This document shows, in pieces, positions 1 to 5,924 of a DNA stretch of 6,885 nt. Where the stretch lies: assembly GCA_017882945.1 (NCBI GenBank), contig JADGON010000210.1, positions 1 to 6,885 of the forward strand, in the 5' to 3' direction. How positions within the stretch are numbered: the stretch's first letter is position 1; each line of letters starts with the position of its first letter. The notes under the pieces are model-generated. The model did no database searches, was not told the origin of the DNA, and saw only the letters and a program-made list of their open reading frames with translations. A program made the position numbers and the translations under genes. This DNA is from Acidimicrobiia bacterium (GTDB lineage: Bacteria; Actinomycetota; Acidimicrobiia; IMCC26256; JAENVU01).

Positions 1-1140
1 CAGGAACAAGAGCCGGCTTCCGAGGAGATCACCGAAGTCGCGCCCGGCGTGCTGCGCATGCAGCTGCCCATCTGGATGCCCGGCCTCGGCCACGTGAACA
101 TGTACGGCCTTGTGGACGACCGCGGCCTGACCGTCATCGACCCGGGTCTTCCCGGCCCCAAGAGCTGGAAAGCGCTCAAGCACCGGCTGGGCAAGGCGGG
201 CTACGGCGTCAAGGACATCCACACCGTCGTCGTGACGCATTCGCACCCGGACCACTTCGGTGGTGCCGGTCGCATCAAGAAGGAAGCTGGCGCGGAGCTC
301 ATCACGCACAAGGCGTTCACGACGTGGTCGCTCGACCGCAGCGGCAAGGGCACCCTCTCGGAAGCCGAGGCCGAGCGGCTCGAACAGGCGGCCATCGACG
401 AGGCCGAGAGCTACACCGGACCGTCGCTCGAAGAGCTGCCCGCGCTGCGCGACGAAGACGCGAGCGCGATGGACGACGTCACCACCGAGCACCAGCGCCA
501 GTCGGTGCCATGGGGTGGGACCACTCCGTGGGGTGGCAGCAAGCATCCGATGCCGCCGCTCGCCAAGCGCGTCATGATCCGCGCCATGCGGCTCGTGTTC
601 ACGCCGCCGGACCCGACTCGTCGGGTGAAGCACGGCACGCCGATCCAGCTCGGTGGCCGGACGTGGTTGGCGATCCATACGCCCGGTCACACGCTCGACC
701 ACCTCTGCCTCTACGACCCGGAGAACGGGATCCTGCTCTCGGGCGACCACGTCCTGCCGTCGATCACGCCGCACATCGCCGGCTCGGGGCAGGGCGACGC
801 GCTGCACTCGTATCTCGCAACCCTCGATCTGGTCGCGTCGCTCGACGGGGTGAAGCTCGGCCTGCCCGCGCACGGCCATCCGTTCGACGACGTTCCCGGC
901 CGGGTGGACGCGATCAAGGAGCACCACTACGAGCGCATGGAGAAGCTGCGCGCCGCCTCGCTCGCGATCGGACCCGCGACCGTGGTGTCGCTGAGCCACG
1001 AGCTGTTCCCAGAGCGCCACTGGGGTGTGATGGCGGAGAGCGAGACGTTCGCGCACCTCGAGCACCTCCGCGGGGTTGGTGAGGCCGAGCGCTGGGACGA
1101 CGACGGCGCCCTCATCTACCGCGTCTCCGCGCGCGGCTGA
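1..1140 (+). CDS. MBL-fold metallo-hydrolase (5' end off window)
   Basis: This is a metallo-beta-lactamase-fold hydrolase, a cytosolic family that uses two metal ions to hydrolyse thioesters, lactones or similar bonds. The frame is open from base 1, and the first codons read like the usual N-terminus (EEITEVAPGVLRMQLP), so the true start is probably upstream; the GTG at 49 would cut off that strand. Counting codons from base 1, the metal-binding HxHxDH motif is HSHPDH at 80-85. The further ligands are His230 (TPGHT), Asp249 (SGDH) and His291 (PAHGH). A long insert at about 110-205 lies between the HxHxDH motif and His230. It carries a PWGG-TT-PWGG repeat and a basic/aromatic stretch. The last 80 residues or so look like the helical or winged C-terminal domain of LACTB2-like enzymes. 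There is no signal peptide, so an antibiotic-degrading beta-lactamase is unlikely. The substrate cannot be told. An M20 hydrolase gene follows after 81 nt on the same strand. Confidence 0.93.
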   Translation, partial: QEQEPASEEITEVAPGVLRMQLPIWMPGLGHVNMYGLVDDRGLTVIDPGLPGPKSWKALKHRLGKAGYGVKDIHTVVVTHSHPDHFGGAGRIKKEAGAELITHKAFTTWSLDRSGKGTLSEAEAERLEQAAIDEAESYTGPSLEELPALRDEDASAMDDVTTEHQRQSVPWGGTTPWGGSKHPMPPLAKRVMIRAMRLVFTPPDPTRRVKHGTPIQLGGRTWLAIHTPGHTLDHLCLYDPENGILLSGDHVLPSITPHIAGSGQGDALHSYLATLDLVASLDGVKLGLPAHGHPFDDVPGRVDAIKEHHYERMEKLRAASLAIGPATVVSLSHELFPERHWGVMAESETFAHLEHLRGVGEAERWDDDGALIYRVSARG

Positions 1141-1163
1141 TCTCGGCGTGAGCTCCGCGACCT

Positions 1164-1215
1164 CTTCGCCGGGTCGCTGCGGTCTGCGCACTTCGTGCCC
1201 GCTGCGGCCTACGCT
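1164..1215 (+). repeat. Imperfect tandem direct repeat between MBL and M20 genes
   Basis: Two back-to-back copies of about 26 nt both begin CTTCG (1164 and 1191). Both contain CGCTGCGG (1175-1182 and 1200-1207) followed by YCTRCGC. They fill most of the 81-nt gap between the MBL stop and the M20 ATG. Similarity is partial, with a 2-nt length difference between copies. It may be a short degenerate intergenic repeat or low-complexity GC-rich DNA. Confidence 0.35.
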
Positions 1216-1221
1216 CCGTCA

Positions 1222-2553
1222 ATGACCGACGACCTCACCGCGGAAGCCACGGCACTTCTGCAGGACCTCATCCGCAACGCCTGCGTGAACGACGGTCGGC
1301 CGGAGTCCGGCGAGGAGATTCGCAGCGCCGACCTGCTCACGGGCTACCTCACCGGCGGCGGCCTGGACATCGAGAGCTTCGAGCCCCAGCCGGGCCGGCG
1401 GAGCGTGCTGGCAAGGATCGAAGGCTCGGATCCCACGGCGCCGTCGCTGTTGTTGATGGGCCACACGGACGTCGTGCCGGTCAACGAAGACGGTTGGTCG
1501 CGCGATCCGTTCGGCGGCGACGTCGTGGATGGCTTCGTGTGGGGTCGCGGCGCGGTCGACATGCTCAACCTCACCGCGACCATGGCCGTCGCGTTCCGCC
1601 GCCTCGCCGACTCGGGATTCCGGCCCAAGGGCACGATCTCGTACCTCGCGGTTGCCGACGAAGAGGCGCGCGGGATCTGGGGCGCCGACTGGCTGGTGGA
1701 CCACGAGCTCGACCACGTGAAGGCCGACTACGTGATCACCGAGTCCGGCGGGTTCCAGGTGCCGACCGCCGCCGGACCGCGGCTCCCCGTGATGGTCGAG
1801 GAGAAGGGCACCTACTGGTCGAAGCTCACGGTTCGGGGCACACCCGGTCACGCGTCCTCGCCGTACCGGACGGACAACGCGCTCGTGACCGCGGCCGAGG
1901 TGGTGCGCCGGCTCGCGGAGTTCCAGGCGCCGCCCGAGCTCAGTGGCACCTGGCAGCGGCTCGTTGCGGGCCTCGGGCTTCCGGACGTGCTCCTGCAGGA
2001 GGAGGGCTTCCGCGAGACCATCGACCAGCTGCCGCTCGGGCTCGCGCGCATCGCGTACTCCTGCACCCATACGACGTTCGCGCCGACGGTCGTCCACGGC
2101 GGCACGAAGACCAACGTCATCCCGGACCGGGTGGACATCGAGGTCGACATCCGCACGTTGCCCGGTCAGAGCGGTGAATACGCGCGCAAGTTGCTGCTCG
2201 AGGCGATCGGTGACCTCGCCGACAAGGTCGAGATCGAGTCCGGTGACGATCCCGCGTCGCGTTCGGAGATCGACACCCCGCTCTGGGACGCGCTGGGCCG
2301 GGTCACCTCGCGGTTGTGCGAAGGCTCCGCGTTGGTGCCGTGGTTGATGACCGGCGCGACCGACAACCGATTCTTCCGGCGCGCCGGCTCGGTCGGCTAC
2401 GGCTTCGGGCTGTTCAGCAAGCGGCTCGCGTTCGAGGACTACGCCACCATGTTCCATGGCAACGACGAGCGGGTGGACCAGGAGAGCCTTGCGCTCTCCA
2501 CGGACCTCTGGCTCGCGATCGCAGAAGAGTTCGTCGGTCCGCGCTCCGGCTAG
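1222..2553 (+). CDS. M20/M25/M40 family metallo-hydrolase (peptidase or deacylase)
   Basis: This is a 443-residue M20-family enzyme, the family that includes ArgE, DapE and carboxypeptidase G2: two-zinc cytosolic hydrolases that cut amide bonds of peptides or N-acyl amino acids. All catalytic landmarks are present: the first zinc ligand His81 in GHTDVVP, bridging Asp113 in GRGAVDM, the Glu147-Glu148 pair (catalytic base plus ligand) in ADEEARG, Glu174 in TESGG, and His412 in MFHGND. The inserted dimerisation (lid) domain spans about 195-325 and has the typical GTPGHASSP and TNVIPDR motifs. I chose ATG at 1222 because MTDDLTAEATALLQDLIRNAC matches the usual N-terminal helix. A GTG at 1195 would add nine poorly coding residues. 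No clear Shine-Dalgarno precedes either start. Probably co-transcribed with the MBL gene upstream. Substrate unknown: dipeptide, acyl-amino acid and succinyl-diaminopimelate are all possible, and the surroundings show no arginine or lysine biosynthesis genes. Confidence 0.94.
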   Translation: MTDDLTAEATALLQDLIRNACVNDGRPESGEEIRSADLLTGYLTGGGLDIESFEPQPGRRSVLARIEGSDPTAPSLLLMGHTDVVPVNEDGWSRDPFGGDVVDGFVWGRGAVDMLNLTATMAVAFRRLADSGFRPKGTISYLAVADEEARGIWGADWLVDHELDHVKADYVITESGGFQVPTAAGPRLPVMVEEKGTYWSKLTVRGTPGHASSPYRTDNALVTAAEVVRRLAEFQAPPELSGTWQRLVAGLGLPDVLLQEEGFRETIDQLPLGLARIAYSCTHTTFAPTVVHGGTKTNVIPDRVDIEVDIRTLPGQSGEYARKLLLEAIGDLADKVEIESGDDPASRSEIDTPLWDALGRVTSRLCEGSALVPWLMTGATDNRFFRRAGSVGYGFGLFSKRLAFEDYATMFHGNDERVDQESLALSTDLWLAIAEEFVGPRSG

Positions 2554-2565
2554 GAAGCGAGCGAT

Positions 2566-3462
2566 CTACTCGAGGCCCTGCTCGCGCAGATACTCCTCGA
2601 ACGCCTCGGCCAGATCGTCACCGCTCGGGATCTCCTCCGGGTTGTCGCTTCCCGCCGCGTCGTCCTGGTCGGCATCGTCGGACTGCTCCTCGAGCTCGTG
2701 CACGTAGTCGCGCATCTCCTCGTCACCTGCGACCGCGCTGTCCACGCGGGCGCGCCAGGCCTCCGATGCAACACCGAGCTCGCGCAGGTCCAGCGTTCGG
2801 CCGGTGAGCGTCGCGAAGCGGTCCAGCAGCGCGCGTGTCGCCGGCGGGTTCGGTGGGGTGGCGACGTAGTGCGGCACCGGCGCCCAGAACGAGGCAGATC
2901 GGAGCCCGGCATTGCGGCAGGAGTCATGCAGCACGCCGACGATGCCGGTCGGGCCTTCGTATCGCGAGCGCTCCAGGCCGAGCTCCTCCATGAGCGCGGT
3001 GTCGGTGGTGCTGCCGGTGACCCGTACCGGCGCAGTGTGGGGCACGTCGGCGAGGAGCGCGCCGAACGTCACGACCGTGACGCACCCGGTCTCGCGCGCC
3101 ACCTCGAGCACCGTGTCGCAGAACGCGCGCCAGCGGAGGTTCGGCTCGGGACCGGAGAGCAGGACGAGATCCGGGCCGGCGCCGTTCGCGGGCGCAGCGG
3201 AGAACTCGAGCGTCGGCCACGAGATGTGCCGGGTCACGCCGTCGACGAGCTGGACCTCGGGTCGGTTGGCCTGGAAGTCGAAGTGCTCGTCCGGATCGAT
3301 CGAGGCGAACGGTCGAGCCCCGAAATGGGTGGAGAGCCACGTCACGGCATCCGACGCCGCATCACCCGCGTCGTTCCAACCGGTGAACGCGGCGACCAGG
3401 ACGGGATCTCGCAGTTGGGGTCGAGCTTCCCACCGCAGGCCCGTCGGCCCCGCCGCACTCAT
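2566..3462 (-). CDS. PAC2-family protein (proteasome assembly chaperone-like)
   Basis: This 298-residue protein matches the actinobacterial PAC2 family, named after the eukaryotic proteasome assembly chaperone 2; its bacterial role is not established. The N-terminal half has the recognisable AAFTGWNDAGDAASDA segment (24-39) and the DPDEHFDFQ.NRP motif (56-68). DLVLLSGPEPNLRW (98-111), TFGALLADVPHT (132-143) and FWAPVPHYVATPPNPPAT (192-209) follow, all typical of the fold. The C-terminus is distinctive: an Asp/Glu-rich, probably disordered linker (about 256-277), then SGDDLAEAFEEYLRE (280-294), a conserved-looking amphipathic helix. The ATG overlaps the stop of the upstream SCO6745-family gene as ATGA and has no Shine-Dalgarno of its own, so it is probably translated by termination-reinitiation. 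It is the last gene of the minus-strand operon and converges on the M20 gene with 12 nt between stops. Confidence 0.9.
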   Translation of the reverse strand: MSAAGPTGLRWEARPQLRDPVLVAAFTGWNDAGDAASDAVTWLSTHFGARPFASIDPDEHFDFQANRPEVQLVDGVTRHISWPTLEFSAAPANGAGPDLVLLSGPEPNLRWRAFCDTVLEVARETGCVTVVTFGALLADVPHTAPVRVTGSTTDTALMEELGLERSRYEGPTGIVGVLHDSCRNAGLRSASFWAPVPHYVATPPNPPATRALLDRFATLTGRTLDLRELGVASEAWRARVDSAVAGDEEMRDYVHELEEQSDDADQDDAAGSDNPEEIPSGDDLAEAFEEYLREQGLE

Positions 3463-4307
3463 GTCTTGACGCTGATGTTCTTCGGGGCGACGGGGTAGCC
3501 GCCACCGGCGACGATCGCCTCGGCCCAGGGCCCGAGCAACGCGAACAGCTCGTCCGCGCGATCGTCGAGACGCTCGACCACCTCCCGGTTCGCGAGGTCC
3601 GTCGCCTCCTCGATCTGGTCGCGCAACGCCACTCCCGCGTCGGTGAGCTCCTCGCCGCTGACCAAGCCGCGCGCGGTCAGGCGCTCGTAGGCCGCGTCGA
3701 CCTCCTCATCGCTCCAACCACGCGTGAAGACGTACGTGCGCGGCGGGATTCCCCAGGCGAGCTCGGTGAGGACCGTGATCTCGGTGGAGTCGACGTAGGG
3801 AATCCACGCGGCGATGTGGCCGTCACCGCGGTGCTCGCGCACGAGGTCGGCCGCCCGCCAGAGGGCCCCCATCGGCGACTCCGGGCGCGGCAGCACCGAG
3901 AGACCCGCGTAGAGCATGCGCCCGGAAGGGTCCACGCCGTCGGTCAGCTCGTACAGGAGCTGGGTCGCGCGTGCGATGTCGTCGGGCTTCGCGATGTCGC
4001 CGATGAGCCGTTCGATCTGCGCGGTGGCACCGGCCAGGCGCGCGTCGAGCATGGCGGCGGGGTTGGTCTTCTGCCATCCGGCGGTGATCGCGGACTCGAC
4101 GGCCGCGGGTTTGAACGCGGCGAAGGCCGCGCACACCACGCTCCACGGCGCCGCGCCGAGGCACGCGCTCCGGCTGCAGAAGTAGCCCTCGAAGTAGTCG
4201 AGCCCGAGCGCCTTGTACCCGTCGATCGCCTCGGGTGCGAAGTACACCCCCGCCGCGATGGGCTCGGTGACACTGCGGAGCTGGCGGGCGCGGGTCTGGA
4301 GATCCAT
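3459..4307 (-). CDS. SCO6745-family protein with C-terminal winged helix
   Basis: This 282-residue protein resembles the actinobacterial SCO6745 family, whose function is unknown. The family-like N-terminal pattern is clear: VYFAPEA (21-27), ALGLDYFEGYF (33-43), a SRSACLG segment (45-51) and AFAAFKP (61-67). REHRGDGHIAAW (157-168) is the other hallmark. Residues about 196-240 (WSDEEVDAAYERLTARGLV, then ELTDAGVALRD) read as a MarR-like winged-helix module, so a regulatory or ligand-sensing role is possible but unproven. It has no signal peptide or membrane segment. The start is ATG at 4307, with GAAGGA only 3 nt upstream, a rather tight spacing. It lies 17 nt after the phosphotransferase stop, and its own stop overlaps the PAC2 start (ATGA). 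The open frame runs on upstream through the phosphotransferase gene, but that portion is a shadow in another frame. Confidence 0.88.
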   Translation of the reverse strand: MDLQTRARQLRSVTEPIAAGVYFAPEAIDGYKALGLDYFEGYFCSRSACLGAAPWSVVCAAFAAFKPAAVESAITAGWQKTNPAAMLDARLAGATAQIERLIGDIAKPDDIARATQLLYELTDGVDPSGRMLYAGLSVLPRPESPMGALWRAADLVREHRGDGHIAAWIPYVDSTEITVLTELAWGIPPRTYVFTRGWSDEEVDAAYERLTARGLVSGEELTDAGVALRDQIEEATDLANREVVERLDDRADELFALLGPWAEAIVAGGGYPVAPKNISVKT

Positions 4308-4324
4308 GAGTCCTTCTTCGATGC

Positions 4325-5377
4325 TCAGCCCCGCAGCGCGGGGATCGACGACTGGTTGGCGCGTTCGAGGGCACCGTCGATCAACCCGACCACGGTCTCG
4401 CCCATCACGTCGAACCCCTCGCCGAGGGTCTTGCCCATCTGGAAGCGCGCGTTGATCCCCTCGACGATGATCGCGAGCTTGTAGAACGCGAAGACGACGT
4501 ACCAGTCGAGCGCATCGACCCGCCGGCCGCTCTGGAGTGCGTAGCGCTCCACGACCTCGTCGGATGTGAGGTAGCCCGCTTGCGCGTCGATCGCCGGGCC
4601 GGTCGCGATGATCTGCGCGCCCGCGTTGCCCCAGTACAAGAGGAAGAGCCCAAGGTCCGCGAGCGGATCGCCGAGCGTCGACATCTCCCAGTCGAGGACG
4701 GCGACGATCCGGCCCGGGTCGTCGCTCGCCATCATCGTGTTGTCGAGGCGGTAGTCGCCGTGGACGATCGTCGGGGGTCCGGACTCGGGGAGCGCGGCGC
4801 GCAGCCGGCGTGCGATCTCGTCGACCCCGGGCAGCTCTCGCGTCTTCGAACGCTCCCATTGCTGGCCCCAGCGCCGGATCTGGCGCTCGAGGAACCCGTC
4901 GGGATGCCCGAACTCGCCGAGCCCGACCTGCTCGTAGTCGACGGTGTGGATGCGGGCCAGCACGTCCACGAGCTCTTCGGAGAGGCGTCGGGCCGCGTCG
5001 TGGCCCACGCCGCTCAGCGACACACCGTCGCGGTAGATGATTCCGTCGACCTTCTCCATCACGTAGAAGGGCGCGCCGTTCACCTCGACGTCCTCGCACA
5101 GCGCGTAGGTGCGCGGGACCGGCACGCCGGTGCGCGCGAGCGCGGTCATCACGCGGTACTCGCGGGCCATGTCGTGCGCGGTCGGCAGCACATGACCGAG
5201 CGGGGGGCGGCGCAGCACCCAGGTGCTCGTACCGTCCGAGATCGTGTACGTCAGGTTCGAACGGCCGCCGGCGATGAGCTCCGCGGTGAGCGGCTGGTCG
5301 GTGGCGCCGGGAACCTCGTCGACGAAGTACGCGCGCAACCGCGCGAGATCGACGCCTTCAGGGATCGCTTCTGGCAT
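4325..5377 (-). CDS. Phosphotransferase family protein, ACAD10/11 N-terminal-like kinase
   Basis: This 350-residue kinase has the APH (choline/aminoglycoside phosphotransferase) fold and is closest in pattern to the N-terminal kinase domain of ACAD10/ACAD11. That family phosphorylates small molecules; the mammalian enzymes act on 4-hydroxyacyl-CoAs during catabolism. Visible motifs are the nucleotide-loop region AGGRSNLTY (36-44), VLRRPPLG (54-61) with the usual Lys position occupied in an LRRPP context, the Glu of AREYRV (71-76), the catalytic loop HGDYRLDN (206-213; catalytic Asp208, metal-binding Asn213), and the metal-binding DWE (Asp229) followed by STLGDPLADLG. GINARFQMGKTLGEGFD (307-323) is typical of this subgroup. 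The start is ATG at 5377, supported by AGGAG 4 nt upstream. There is no acyl-CoA dehydrogenase partner in the window, so the substrate is open. It lies 45 nt downstream of whiB and 17 nt upstream of the SCO6745-family gene, and is likely in their operon. Confidence 0.92.
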   Translation of the reverse strand: MPEAIPEGVDLARLRAYFVDEVPGATDQPLTAELIAGGRSNLTYTISDGTSTWVLRRPPLGHVLPTAHDMAREYRVMTALARTGVPVPRTYALCEDVEVNGAPFYVMEKVDGIIYRDGVSLSGVGHDAARRLSEELVDVLARIHTVDYEQVGLGEFGHPDGFLERQIRRWGQQWERSKTRELPGVDEIARRLRAALPESGPPTIVHGDYRLDNTMMASDDPGRIVAVLDWEMSTLGDPLADLGLFLLYWGNAGAQIIATGPAIDAQAGYLTSDEVVERYALQSGRRVDALDWYVVFAFYKLAIIVEGINARFQMGKTLGEGFDVMGETVVGLIDGALERANQSSIPALRG

Positions 5378-5387
5378 CTTGCTCCTG

Positions 5388-5404
5388 GGTCCGGAGTGCG
5401 GACC
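5388..5404 (-). other. Stem-loop between whiB and the phosphotransferase gene
   Basis: A perfect 6-bp inverted repeat (GGTCCG / CGGACC) with a 5-nt loop lies in the 45-nt gap. It ends one nucleotide short of the phosphotransferase Shine-Dalgarno (5382-5386). No T-tract follows it, so it is not a convincing intrinsic terminator. It could modulate translation or transcript stability of the downstream gene. Confidence 0.4.
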
Positions 5405-5422
5405 GGAGCGTACCGGGAAGGG

Positions 5423-5770
5423 TCAGGCGACCCGTGGGGTGCGCGGCTGGACCGGCGTGCCATTGCCCTTCGGGTAGCGCGCGACGCGCCCGACCGGCAT
5501 GTCCACCCGGAAGCCCGCCGCGGCGCGCTCCTCCTCGGACTCGCCACCCCAGAAGCCGTACTCGCGCTGGTCGCGGGCCCAGTCCCGGCAGGGAGCCAAC
5601 ACCGGGCACTCCATGCAGATCGCCCGTGCCTTGTTCTCGCGCACGACCCGGGCCTCGGGGCGTTCGCCGGCAGGGGCGAAGAAGAGCTCGGTGCGGCCCT
5701 CGCAGGCCGCGTCAACGGTCCAAGACAGTGGACCGGTAAAGATCAGGCTGGAGAGCGTGTCGATAGCCAC
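5423..5770 (-). CDS. WhiB-family [4Fe-4S] transcriptional regulator
   Basis: This is a WhiB-like protein, an actinobacteria-specific regulator that holds a redox- or NO-sensitive [4Fe-4S] cluster and usually acts by binding the primary sigma factor. With the GTG at 5770 as start it has 115 residues and the four cluster cysteines Cys23, Cys52, Cys55 and Cys61 (C-x28-C-x2-C-x5-C, with RAICMECPVLAPCRDWA around the last three). The WhiB turn is GFWGGES (72-78), with Phe where Val or Ile is more usual. The tail from about residue 90 is basic and proline-rich (RVARYPKGNGTPVQPRTP) but lacks the RGRP AT-hook of WhiB7. I prefer GTG 5770 because GAGGA lies 5 nt upstream. An in-frame ATG at 5791 (122 residues) has no Shine-Dalgarno and follows a GC hairpin. 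It heads the operon and is divergent from the LysR gene. The WhiB subtype cannot be assigned. Confidence 0.93.
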   Translation of the reverse strand: MAIDTLSSLIFTGPLSWTVDAACEGRTELFFAPAGERPEARVVRENKARAICMECPVLAPCRDWARDQREYGFWGGESEEERAAAGFRVDMPVGRVARYPKGNGTPVQPRTPRVA

Positions 5771-5775
5771 GACAT

Positions 5776-5780
5776 TCCTC
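5776..5780 (-). promoter_or_regulatory. Shine-Dalgarno GAGGA favouring the GTG start of whiB
   Basis: GAGGA on the minus strand sits 5 nt before GTG 5770, an ideal spacing. The competing ATG at 5791 lacks any purine-rich match, and a GGCCC / GGGCC stem (5793-5797 with 5805-5809) lies immediately before it. GAGGA therefore decides the start tentatively in favour of GTG. Confidence 0.5.
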
Positions 5781-5829
5781 GGGGTGCTCATGGGCCCGGG
5801 GGATGGGCCGCGCAAGTAGGTCGGAGAAC

Positions 5830-5858
5830 CGGGAGCCGGCGGGGGGACCGGCTCCCCG
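5830..5858 (-). other. Strong GC stem-loop in the whiB leader
   Basis: A perfect 9-bp inverted repeat, GGGAGCCGG (5831-5839) and CCGGCTCCC (5848-5856), encloses an 8-nt G-rich loop. One more C-G pair (5830 with 5858) can form if the C at 5857 is bulged. It lies about 60 nt upstream of the whiB start codon, within the presumed 5' leader. No T-run follows on either strand, so it is not a standard intrinsic terminator. A role as an attenuator, mRNA-stability element or protein-binding palindrome is possible. Confidence 0.55.
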
Positions 5859-5895
5859 ATTCGTCCTGCCCATCATGGAAGCACGTGGGTGGCTG

Positions 5896-5910
5896 ATCTG
5901 TCCAACAGGT
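5896..5910. promoter_or_regulatory. Degenerate second LysR-type half-conserved site
   Basis: ATC-N9-GGT at this position resembles the ATC-N9-GAT core seen downstream at 5927-5941, with one mismatch. The two centres are 31 bp apart, close to three helical turns, which suits the paired recognition and activation sites of a LysR tetramer. It also contains a small CTGT-CCA-ACAG palindrome. The match is weak and could be chance. Confidence 0.25.
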
Positions 5911-5914
5911 ACGA

Positions 5915-5920
5915 ATGATA
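5915..5920 (-). promoter_or_regulatory. Possible -10 element for the whiB operon
   Basis: TATCAT on the minus strand matches the -10 consensus at five of six positions and lies in the most AT-rich part of the divergent intergenic region. No good -35 is present at 17 nt (GTATCT matches only two positions), which is common for actinobacterial promoters. It would give a leader of roughly 140 nt before GTG 5770, including the 5830-5858 stem-loop. Confidence 0.25.
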
Positions 5921-5924
5921 GGTT

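Noticed and set aside
1..1140. Antibiotic-degrading beta-lactamase
   Set aside because: No secretion signal is seen, there is a long non-lactamase insert, and the C-terminal domain is LACTB2-like. The fold is shared by many unrelated hydrolases.
1219..2457. 412-codon open frame on the minus strand, antisense to the M20 gene
   Set aside because: It is the reverse-strand shadow of a GC3-rich gene. Its protein is Arg/Glu/His-rich with no recognisable domain, while the plus-strand M20 protein has every catalytic motif.
2557..2585. Bidirectional terminator between the convergent M20 and PAC2 genes
   Set aside because: The only pairing is a 6-bp GCGAGC / GCTCGC with a 17-nt loop and no T-tract, too weak to call.
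2566..2620. Pup-like C-terminal tail on the PAC2 protein
   Set aside because: The helix superficially recalls Pup, but it ends in GLE instead of GGE or GGQ and lies at the end of a 298-residue folded protein.
4308..5099. Upstream extension of the SCO6745-family frame through the phosphotransferase gene, suggesting a 546-residue fusion
   Set aside because: The upstream part is Arg/Pro-rich shadow translation. The family N-terminus begins at ATG 4307 next to a Shine-Dalgarno.
4325..5377. Aminoglycoside resistance kinase
   Set aside because: It has the APH fold, but the LRRPP and GINARFQMGKTLGEGF features point to the ACAD10/11-like metabolic subgroup, and there is no resistance or mobile context.
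5882..5887. CACGTG palindrome in the intergenic region
   Set aside because: A lone 6-bp palindrome is expected often in GC-rich DNA, and no bacterial regulator here is known to need it.
4580..5896. 438-codon open frame on the plus strand across the phosphotransferase and whiB genes
   Set aside because: Low-complexity Arg/Ala/Gly/Asp composition, no motifs, and it opposes two strongly supported genes.
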